From the NCBI GenBank assembly GCA_028285265.1, contig JANQPX010000009.1:1-64000 (forward strand): a stretch of DNA of 64,000 nucleotides, given 5' to 3'. This document shows, piece after piece, positions 8,296-15,393 of the stretch. The DNA is from Geminicoccaceae bacterium (GTDB lineage: Bacteria > Pseudomonadota > Alphaproteobacteria > Geminicoccales > Geminicoccaceae). A program made the position numbers and the translations under genes. Numbering within the stretch: the first letter of the stretch is position 1; every line of letters begins with the position of its first letter. Under the pieces are notes generated by a model. It did no database searches. It was not told the origin of the DNA and saw nothing but the letters and a program-made list of their open reading frames with translations.

Positions 8296-9690
8296 TTGCC
8301 GGACACCATCGTCGGAACCCGGATACGACAACGCCGGCGCGAGATGGGCATGACACAGGCTGATCTGGCGAAGGTCGTCGGCATTTCCGCATCCTACCTC
8401 AATCTCATCGAGTGGAACAAACGTCGGATCGCCGGCGGCCGCTTGAACAAGATCGCTGACGCGCTGAAGATTTCGCCCGATGATTTGGCAGGTTCTTCAG
8501 AGCGTCGTCTCTTGGAGGTCTTGACGGAAATCGCCCACCTTCCATCCCTTCGGACACTCGGCATTGAGACCGGTCGGACGAGCGAGTTGATCGCCCGCTT
8601 TCCCGGTTGGGCGAAAGGCTTGGCCGCTTTGGTACGCTCCGAACGCGAAGCGGTGGCCCATGCGCAAACCTTGTCTGACCGTCTGTCCAATGATCCGTTT
8701 TTGAGCGAGACGGTGCACCGGATGCTCTCGCGTATTGCTGCGATACGCTCGGCTGCCGATATCTTGACCGAATATCCCACTCTTTCCGCTGAACGTCGTG
8801 GTCGCTTCGACCGCATGATTCACGATGAAAGCCTCGCCTTATCAGAAGTTGCTGAAGCCCTTGCGAGCTATTTGGATAAAGCGGAAGATGCGGACCGCGT
8901 TCTGACGCCGCTCGACGAAGTGGAAGCGCTGTTCGAGGCTCGTGACAACCACTTCGGCGAAATCGAGGCCGTCGCAGACGCTCTTCCCTATGCGCCCAGC
9001 GATGCGCGGCCGATCTCCCGTCGCCTCAAGGCCCGGAGCCTCGTTGAGGAACATATCAGCGACCTGATCGACGACTTGATTGCCAATCAGCCTCAAATCA
9101 AGACAGCTGCGGCACGCCGTCGTGCCCATCAAGCACTGTTCGAATATGCCATCGGCGCAATTCTGATGCCGATGACAGCGTTTGCCGAGCGTGCGGCGGT
9201 ACTTCGCTACGACATTGAGGCCTTAGCAGAAGCGTTCTCGGTCGAAGTTGAGGCAGTCTGTCATCGTTTGACTGCTCTGCCAGAGGGCAAGGATGTGCCG
9301 CGTTTTGGTTACTTTTGCGCGAACGCTGCGGGAACCATTATTGAAAAGCTCGGATTGGAGGGATTGGCCCTGCCGCGCTACGCAGCCGCCTGCCCTCTTT
9401 GGGTGCTCTATCGTGCACAGCAATCGCCAGAGGCTGCGATCCGGCAACGCGCCCTGTTCCCTTCAGGCGCTCGCTTCGTCTTCGTTGCCCGAGCAAGGCA
9501 CCAGGGAGCGACTGGGTTCGGAAAGCCTCGCCACTACATTACGGACATGATAGCGATGAAGGAAGGGGAGGCACGGCACACCGTCTACGCACCAGATGTA
9601 TCGGCACCGGTAGAGGAAGTCGGCCCTGCTTGCCGTCTCTGTACCCGCCGGACATGCCGACATCGGGTGGAAGACCCGCTGGCGGCCTAG
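8296..9690 (+). CDS. XRE-family regulator of ScfR/RamB type with degenerate IrrE-like domain and DHp-like insert
   Basis: Likely transcription factor for short-chain acid use. Residues about 5-60 form the HTH (MTQADLAKVVGISASYLNLI). The C-terminus has the family hallmark ACPLWVLYR and a Cys cluster CRLCTRRTCRHR. The middle region near residues 260-310 (LFEYAIGAILMPMTAFAERA) resembles the IrrE/ImmA peptidase-like domain, but the metal-binding HExxH is not present. Unusually, residues 135-195 (FLSETVHRMLSRIAAIRSA) align without gaps to the H-box helices of the kinase at 10468-13140, keeping His141. The start is TTG at 8296 with AAGGAG 8 bp upstream. It is divergent from the liv genes. Confidence 0.8.
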   Translation: MPDTIVGTRIRQRRREMGMTQADLAKVVGISASYLNLIEWNKRRIAGGRLNKIADALKISPDDLAGSSERRLLEVLTEIAHLPSLRTLGIETGRTSELIARFPGWAKGLAALVRSEREAVAHAQTLSDRLSNDPFLSETVHRMLSRIAAIRSAADILTEYPTLSAERRGRFDRMIHDESLALSEVAEALASYLDKAEDADRVLTPLDEVEALFEARDNHFGEIEAVADALPYAPSDARPISRRLKARSLVEEHISDLIDDLIANQPQIKTAAARRRAHQALFEYAIGAILMPMTAFAERAAVLRYDIEALAEAFSVEVEAVCHRLTALPEGKDVPRFGYFCANAAGTIIEKLGLEGLALPRYAAACPLWVLYRAQQSPEAAIRQRALFPSGARFVFVARARHQGATGFGKPRHYITDMIAMKEGEARHTVYAPDVSAPVEEVGPACRLCTRRTCRHRVEDPLAA

Positions 9691-9805
9691 TCGATGGTCA
9701 AGCTATAAGCAAGATGCCCAAGATTGCAGCAGCGTGCTTTGTAAGGTCTAATAGAGAGACCGAAGCCATGCACAAGTGGGCGTCAGGGAGAGGAATTCGA
9801 GTGTC

Positions 9806-10186
9806 ATGACCAAACGGGTGCTCCTGGCCGAAGACGAGCCGAACATTGTGGAGTCACTGACCTTCCTTTTGGAGCGGGCAGGTTTTGCAGTGACGGTGGA
9901 AACCAATGGACGAAAGGCGCTGAACGCAGCGCTTGATGATCAACCCGACGTCCTCTTTCTCGACGTCATGTTGCCGGAGCTGGATGGCTATGAAGTCCTT
10001 CGCCAACTACGAGCAGATCGACGGACTGAGAAACTTCCGGTTGTGATGTTAACCGCTAAAGGACAGCGCGAGGATCGCGAGACCGCGCTGGCATGCGGTG
10101 CTGACCTCTTTATCAAAAAGCCATTCGCCAACTCTGAAATCATTGCGGCAGTCAAACAACTCATCAACGAAGGCTCTGATGCTTAG
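9806..10186 (+). CDS. Single-domain response regulator (receiver only)
   Basis: 126 residues make one receiver domain and nothing else. The acid pocket is around Glu9-Asp10-Glu11, the phosphoacceptor is Asp53 (FLDVMLPELDGYE), the switch Thr lies in VVMLTAKG, and the conserved Lys105-Pro106 closes the domain. It has no DNA-binding output, so it must act by phosphotransfer or by protein contact. It lies between the XRE regulator and the symporter-kinase on the same strand, so it is the expected partner of that kinase. ATG at 9806 was chosen over an upstream in-frame ATG because homology begins at MTKRVLL. Confidence 0.9.
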   Translation: MTKRVLLAEDEPNIVESLTFLLERAGFAVTVETNGRKALNAALDDQPDVLFLDVMLPELDGYEVLRQLRADRRTEKLPVVMLTAKGQREDRETALACGADLFIKKPFANSEIIAAVKQLINEGSDA

Positions 10187-10204
10187 ACAAAAGGAGCATC
10201 CTTA

Positions 10205-10468
10205 ATGGATCGCGCCGAGCTCCAGCTGTTGCGACGTAAGGTGCGTGATCGATCGATCGCGCTGGCGCTCGTTGGCACGGTGCTTTTGATGCCGCCGGTC
10301 GTCGGCGCCTCCCTCGTCGATGGGAGCATTGGAGGCATCCCTGCCCCCTTCCTTTATGTCTTCGTTGTTTGGATTGGATTGATTGTTGGTGCTGCAATTC
10401 TTGCAAGACCGCTTCTCGACACGGAGGAAACCCCGTCATCGACGGCGCTCCCTAATCCAGACAGCTAA
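10205..10468 (+). CDS. Small two-helix membrane protein coupled to the symporter-kinase
   Basis: 87 residues: a basic N-terminus (LRRKVRDRS), one hydrophobic helix (IALALVGTVLLMPPVVGA), a short loop, a second helix (FLYVFVVWIGLIVGAAILA) and a polar tail. AAGGAG lies 8 bp before the ATG, and the stop overlaps the kinase start as TAATG, so expression is coupled one to one. Small two-helix proteins of the DUF485 (YjcH) and DUF4212 families are encoded just upstream of SSS transporters such as ActP; this protein has the same layout but I cannot place it in either family from sequence alone. Confidence 0.75.
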   Translation: MDRAELQLLRRKVRDRSIALALVGTVLLMPPVVGASLVDGSIGGIPAPFLYVFVVWIGLIVGAAILARPLLDTEETPSSTALPNPDS

Positions 10469-13140
10469 TGCTTTCCCTCAACATACTCCTTGCAGTCTGT
10501 CTCGGCTATGTCGCGCTCTTGTTTTTGGTTGCGTTTGTTGTCGACCGTCGGGCGCGCCGGGCACCCATCCAACTTCTCCACTCTCCCGTCGTCTACACGC
10601 TATCAATTTCGGTCTATTGCACGTCTTGGACATTTTATGGTGCCGTCGGGTCGGCGGCGCGCAATGGACTTGAGTTCATCACCATCTATCTCGGACCGAC
10701 GCTCGTGTTTGTTGGTTGGTGGTGGCTACTTCGAAAACTAGTCCGTATTGGTCGGGTACACAGAATTACCTCGATCGCAGATCTGATCTCGTCCCGCTAC
10801 GGCAAGAGCACAAGCCTGGCCGTGCTAGTGACTATCATCGCGGTGATTGCAACAACGCCTTATATCGCCCTTCAACTGCAGTCAGTGACGCGGAGCTATC
10901 AGGTCATCGCGGGCGGTGTCGACGAAGTGACGACCGCCTTTTGGATTGCCGCCGGCATGGCGTTGTTTACGATCTTGTTCGGCACTCGAAATCTTGACGC
11001 CAACGAACGCCATCACGGCGTCGTTGCCGCAATTGCCCTCGAGGCCATCGTCAAACTCTTCGCTCTCATCGCTGTTGGCGTTTTTGCCACCTATGGGCTC
11101 GCTAACGGCTTTAGTGATGTCTTCGCCAATGTCTCTGATGAAGACATCCGAGGGGCTGGCGACATTTTTGGCGCGCGCTGGGCTGTGCTGACATTCCTGT
11201 CAGCAACAGCCATCATCTGCCTTCCAAGGCAGTTTCAGGTCACTGTGGTCGAGAATATCGAGGAACGCCAATTAGCGACGGCTTCATGGCTGTTTCCACT
11301 CTATCTGCTGGGGATGACGGCCTTCATTATGCCGATTGCCCTCGTTGGGCAACAAGTCCTGCCCCAAGGCGCCAATCCCGATCTCTACGTCCTGACTCTT
11401 CCCCTGACGGCACAGCGCCATGAACTCGCACTGCTCGCCTTTCTCGGGGGCTTTTCCTCCGCGACCTCCATGGTCATCGTTGCTGCGATTGCGGTCTCAA
11501 CGATGGTGTCCAACCATATCGTTATGCCGGTAGCACTGAGACTGCTGGCCGCCAGCAATGCTGTCAGTGGGGACGTTCGAAGCATCGTCCTCACATCTCG
11601 CCGCATCAGCATCGGCGTCGTTCTCGGTCTCGGGTTCCTCTATTTTTACGCCAGCGGTGGATCCGATGCACTCGCCGCGATCGGACTGATCGCCTTTGTC
11701 GGTGTGGCGCAGTTCTTGCCGAGCTTGCTCGGCGGCATTTTTTGGCGCGGTGCCACACGTGCAGGGGCCCTAAGTGGACTCGTAGTCGGTTTCGCGCTTT
11801 GGGCTTACACCTTGTTCTTGCCAAGCTTCGGCGGTGATCTGATTCTCAGTGCCAATGCTTTGAGTGTTGGGCCTTGGGGCTTAGAGGTTCTCCGCCCACA
11901 ATCGCTTTTCGGGCTTCAGGAGTTCGATCCTCTCGTACATGCCGTCGTCTGGAGCATCGGGGCCAATACCCTCACCTTTGTTATGGTTTCTAGTCTCACT
12001 CAGCCTGGTGAGCTCGAACGACTTCAAGGGGCATTGTTTGTTGACGTCGATGTCGACCGATCAGCCGGCGGCGCGCTATCCGGCTTTTCTTCAAGCTCCG
12101 CGAACTCGGAAGATCTCTTTGTGCTTGCGCAACGAATTCTCGGAACGGAACCAGCACGACGCCTTTTCGACGAGATGGCAAGGGCTCAAGGCACAGCCAA
12201 AGGACTGCCGCATGCGACCGACGTGGTCATTGCCAGGCTGGAACGCGAACTTGCGGGCTCGATAGGCGCGGTTTCGGCGCATGCCATGGTGACCAGTATC
12301 GCCGGGCGCCAGACTGTTGGCATTACGGAGCTGATTGATATCGCTGATGAGACTCAGGAACTAATCGAAACATCCAGGCAGCTCGCGCAAAAATCAAACG
12401 AGCTGGAGCGTGCGGCAAAGCAACTTCGCCAGGCAAACGAGCGTCTCCGAGCTTTGGATGCGCAAAAGGATGCGTTTCTAAGCCAAGTCAGCCACGAACT
12501 CAGAACACCGATGACGTCGATTAGATCGTTTTCGGAAATTCTGGTCGACGACGCCGAACTTACCGGTGACGAACGACAACGCTTTGTCTCGATCATTCAC
12601 GAGGAATGCATTCGTCTGACCCGCCTTCTCGACGAACTCCTGGATATTAACCGACTGGAGTCTGGCACCACTGAACTCAGTGTCGAGCCGATCGACGTGA
12701 ATAGCGCGGTCGCTGCAGCGCTGGACACGATTTCCGGGCTCACCAAGAGCGCAGGCGTCATGGTGAAAACCTCCCCTGCCCCTGATGAACTTTCAATCCG
12801 CGCGAATGAAGATCGGCTTCGTCAGGTTCTCATTAATGTTCTGTCCAACGCGGTGAAGTACAATGACTCCGGCAAGCCGGAAATCGAGGTGCGCACAGGG
12901 TTGCGGCATCATGCAGTGCATATCGACGTCATCGACAATGGCGGTGGTGTAACTCGCGACGATGCAACGATGGTTTTTGACAAATTTGCTCGTGGCAACC
13001 GTTCTGACCGGAGTCAGGGTGCCGGGCTCGGTCTTCCAATCAGCCGGGCAATCATGCGCGCTATGCAGGGTGATCTTACCGTCGAGTTCGCTGCCGATGG
13101 CACCAGCTTCTTCCGCCTTACTATGCCACAGAATAGTTAG
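10468..13140 (+). CDS. Sodium:solute-symporter/histidine kinase fusion (CbrA/CrbS-like)
   Basis: 890 residues. Residues 1 to about 500 form an SLC5/SSS transporter-like domain with about 13 helices, the sensor and perhaps a real transporter. Residues about 545-640 are a linker that matches the STAC domain position known in CbrA. A coiled coil (LERAAKQLRQANERLRALDA) leads to the H-box SQVSHELRTPMTSIRS with phosphoacceptor His676. The ATPase domain has the N-box (LINVLSNAVKYND), G1 (VIDNGGG), F-box (FDKFARG) and G2 (GAGLGLPIS). CrbS of Vibrio and Pseudomonas has this plan and controls acs in response to acetate; acs is 9 kb away here. The usual DNA-binding partner CrbR is absent; a receiver-only protein sits beside it instead. 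Confidence 0.9.
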   Translation: MLSLNILLAVCLGYVALLFLVAFVVDRRARRAPIQLLHSPVVYTLSISVYCTSWTFYGAVGSAARNGLEFITIYLGPTLVFVGWWWLLRKLVRIGRVHRITSIADLISSRYGKSTSLAVLVTIIAVIATTPYIALQLQSVTRSYQVIAGGVDEVTTAFWIAAGMALFTILFGTRNLDANERHHGVVAAIALEAIVKLFALIAVGVFATYGLANGFSDVFANVSDEDIRGAGDIFGARWAVLTFLSATAIICLPRQFQVTVVENIEERQLATASWLFPLYLLGMTAFIMPIALVGQQVLPQGANPDLYVLTLPLTAQRHELALLAFLGGFSSATSMVIVAAIAVSTMVSNHIVMPVALRLLAASNAVSGDVRSIVLTSRRISIGVVLGLGFLYFYASGGSDALAAIGLIAFVGVAQFLPSLLGGIFWRGATRAGALSGLVVGFALWAYTLFLPSFGGDLILSANALSVGPWGLEVLRPQSLFGLQEFDPLVHAVVWSIGANTLTFVMVSSLTQPGELERLQGALFVDVDVDRSAGGALSGFSSSSANSEDLFVLAQRILGTEPARRLFDEMARAQGTAKGLPHATDVVIARLERELAGSIGAVSAHAMVTSIAGRQTVGITELIDIADETQELIETSRQLAQKSNELERAAKQLRQANERLRALDAQKDAFLSQVSHELRTPMTSIRSFSEILVDDAELTGDERQRFVSIIHEECIRLTRLLDELLDINRLESGTTELSVEPIDVNSAVAAALDTISGLTKSAGVMVKTSPAPDELSIRANEDRLRQVLINVLSNAVKYNDSGKPEIEVRTGLRHHAVHIDVIDNGGGVTRDDATMVFDKFARGNRSDRSQGAGLGLPISRAIMRAMQGDLTVEFAADGTSFFRLTMPQNS

Positions 13141-13374
13141 AGCACAGTTGTTTCTCCGCGGAGGTTTCCGTTCTGAGCCTGAGCACGCGTCCTGATAGCT
13201 GATGGTGCACTTCTGACGAGTGGTCGCCGACAAGCTGCGTCCTCATATTATCGGAAGCGGCCAATACTCAACGAGTATCTGTCTTCGAATTACCGGAACA
13301 TGATCCCCGTAAGGTGCCTGCACACCAGGTGGATCAATGAGCTGCCGACGCTTTGGGACTGATGAGGGGGTGTC

Positions 13375-14136
13375 ATGATCGACTTCGAAGGGGAACGCGT
13401 CGTGATTACCGGTGCCGGAGGAGGCGTTGGCCAAGCATTGGTCGAGGTCTTTTCCAACTTTGGTGCCGCTGTCGTTGCCTGCGACCTACCTGGTGCTGAC
13501 ATCTCTGAGGGCCATGTTGCAGAGATGTATCGCTTTGACCTTATGGATGAGCAGGCACTCGATGACACGACGTTGCACATCTTGCATCGCGGTGCACCCT
13601 GCGCAGTGATATCAAATGCTGGCTATACACATGCTGAGACCCTGGACGATGTGACCGTGGCCGCGCTGGATAGGGAAATGGCGGTGAATTTCGAACGTGC
13701 TGCGCGCTTTTCGAAAGCGTTTGTCCCAGCCATGCGCAGTCGGTCCAAAGGCGCTGCTTTTGTTTTTATTTCCTCGGTCAATGCCGCCGTTCACTTCGGC
13801 AATCCCGCCTACGCGGCGGCCAAGGCGGCACTCCAAGCCTGGATGCGCGCAATTGCGACAGAGGAAGGAAAGCATGGCATCCGCGCAAACGCCATCGTAC
13901 CAGGGTCTATCAACACGCCCGCTTGGAAGCATCGGCTTGCGGAGAAACCATCAATTGTTGAGGCCGTCGGCCGTCTCTACCCGCTGGGCCGGCTGGTGGA
14001 GCCAGTGGAGGTTGCTCATACTGCTGCCTTTCTCGCCTCGCCGTTCGCTAGCGGCATCACCGGCGCCTCCATTCCAGTGGACGCTGGTATCAGCGCCGGT
14101 AATCTGCCCTTTCTCGATCAGATAGCCGGCAGCTGA
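13375..14136 (+). CDS. Short-chain dehydrogenase/reductase
   Basis: A 253-residue classical SDR using NAD(P)H. The cofactor loop is TGAGGGVGQAL near residue 12, followed by CDLPGAD where an Asp suggests NAD preference, then SNAGYTHAETL in place of NNAG, the catalytic Ser in FISSVNAAV, and YAAAKAAL with the catalytic Tyr and Lys. The C-terminus ends in the usual ITGASIPVDAG. Only 26 bp separate it from the next gene, so the two are probably cotranscribed. The substrate cannot be read from sequence. Confidence 0.88.
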   Translation: MIDFEGERVVITGAGGGVGQALVEVFSNFGAAVVACDLPGADISEGHVAEMYRFDLMDEQALDDTTLHILHRGAPCAVISNAGYTHAETLDDVTVAALDREMAVNFERAARFSKAFVPAMRSRSKGAAFVFISSVNAAVHFGNPAYAAAKAALQAWMRAIATEEGKHGIRANAIVPGSINTPAWKHRLAEKPSIVEAVGRLYPLGRLVEPVEVAHTAAFLASPFASGITGASIPVDAGISAGNLPFLDQIAGS

Positions 14137-14162
14137 GCATGGAAACACAAGGAGCCGATAAC

Positions 14163-14651
14163 GTGCAGTTCGATAAAAACCCATTCCCCGTTAGCGATGC
14201 TGATCGACATGCACTTTGGGAAATGCTCGTGCGCCGTGACATTGACGCCTTTCTCGCTCAGGACTGGTCGATGGTCGAAAACGACTTCATTGCCGAGAAT
14301 TTCTTCGGAATGCATGCCCATTTGCTCGATGATGCCGATGCCTGGCGACTGCAGTTCCCGAGACTTGAGGTTTATCGGGACGAATGGCTGCGTCAGGCAA
14401 AAGAGACGGCAGCCGTAAGTTTCGACGAGCCGCTTCGCCCTGCACTCTTCCGCATCACCAACTTGCGCGACATCGATGTCGATGGTGACCGTGCTGTTCT
14501 GCACAAGAAATTCAATGGAGTCATCGCCAAGCAAGGTGGCGACCAGCACCTTCGCTGGCAGACACTCTATTTCTGCCAACGCGTTGAGGGTGTCTGGAAG
14601 ATCTTAGGCTTCGTAGGCTACATGCCCAACCCTTTGAGGCAATCATCATAA
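14163..14651 (+). CDS. NTF2-like (SnoaL/DUF4440-type) protein
   Basis: About 162 residues with an alpha+beta cone layout: an N-terminal helix (LWEMLVRRDIDAFLAQDW), a long helix around WRLQFPRLEVYRDEWL, and beta strands DIDVDGDRAVLHKKF and WKILGFVGYMP. The family includes small isomerases, cyclases and ligand-binding proteins; no catalytic set is clear. GTG at 14163 is preferred as start because AAGGAG lies 8 bp upstream; an ATG at 14139 has no ribosome site. It follows the SDR closely, suggesting that both act on one substrate. Confidence 0.65.
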   Translation: MQFDKNPFPVSDADRHALWEMLVRRDIDAFLAQDWSMVENDFIAENFFGMHAHLLDDADAWRLQFPRLEVYRDEWLRQAKETAAVSFDEPLRPALFRITNLRDIDVDGDRAVLHKKFNGVIAKQGGDQHLRWQTLYFCQRVEGVWKILGFVGYMPNPLRQSS

Positions 14652-14694
14652 CCCGGCAATTCAACAAAATTGGTTGCTGTGGCAGATACAAGTG

Positions 14695-14719
14695 GTGAAA
14701 TTTTTATTGATTTTTTCAC
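14695..14719. promoter_or_regulatory. Inverted repeat upstream of the XRE-cupin regulator
   Basis: GTGAAA (14695-14700) and TTTCAC (14714-14719) form an inverted repeat in a T-rich stretch, and the palindrome TTCATGAA follows about 12 bp downstream. All lie within 75 bp before the XRE-cupin regulator start, so an autoregulatory operator is plausible. The half-sites are short and this could be chance. Confidence 0.3.
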
Positions 14720-14767
14720 GAGTATGATGCTTCATGAAATTCCTCGCTGTTCATTTCTCGGTTTGTC

Positions 14768-15373
14768 ATGGGTATTGCTGGTCCTAAGAAAACGCGCCAG
14801 AAGGCTGATCCTGTCGACGACGGTGAGTGGGCTGTTGGCGCCGATATTCGCGCACTGCGTAAGAGGCGTTCCATAACGTTAACCGAGCTGGCAAGCCATC
14901 TTGGCCGTTCTGTAGGATTTGTCAGCCAGATCGAACGCGGATTATCCGAGCCCTCGATCAATGACCTGCGCAAAATCGCTGAGGCGTTCGATGTGCCCCT
15001 CAGCTTCCTGTTCGGCAAAAATCGCGGCGATCCGCAGGAAACGCGCTATGTTGTCCGCGCTCATGCACGGCGTCGTCTCGGCAACGCTGAAGGCGGCTTG
15101 ATTGAAGAACTCTTGTCGCCCGATCTTAGTGGTTCCTTCGAAATTCTGAGAAGCGAATTCGCGGCCAATTCGGCGCTTGAGAAACCGATCCTGCGCAACA
15201 CCGAAGAAGCTGGTTTCGTCGTATCCGGCACGCTGGAGATCGCCATCGGCGGCAAGTGGCATGTCCTGGAAGCCGGCGATTCATTCAGATTTGCTGGTGA
15301 GCCCTACTGTTGGCGCAATCCAGGAAACCAGCCCGCCATTGTCATCTGGGTCATCGCCCCACCAACCTACTAA
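14768..15373 (+). CDS. XRE-cupin transcriptional regulator
   Basis: 201 residues. Residues about 25-85 are an HTH (ITLTELASHLGRSVGFVSQI, then ERGLSEPSINDLRKIAEA), and residues about 125-195 are a cupin barrel (GFVSGTLEI-like strands, VLEAGDSFRFAGEPYCWRN). This is the plan of PuuR- and SutR-like regulators, in which the cupin senses a small amine, acid or sulfur ligand. It sits 20 bp before the first FAD/GcvT dehydrogenase and is probably the switch for that operon. Confidence 0.9.
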   Translation: MGIAGPKKTRQKADPVDDGEWAVGADIRALRKRRSITLTELASHLGRSVGFVSQIERGLSEPSINDLRKIAEAFDVPLSFLFGKNRGDPQETRYVVRAHARRRLGNAEGGLIEELLSPDLSGSFEILRSEFAANSALEKPILRNTEEAGFVVSGTLEIAIGGKWHVLEAGDSFRFAGEPYCWRNPGNQPAIVIWVIAPPTY

Positions 15374-15393
15374 GATCAAGAGGAAGAACCGTC

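Noticed and set aside
13141-13374. CTCCGCGGAG palindrome followed by a short T stretch after the symporter-kinase
   Set aside because: The stem is short and the T-run is too weak to call a terminator.
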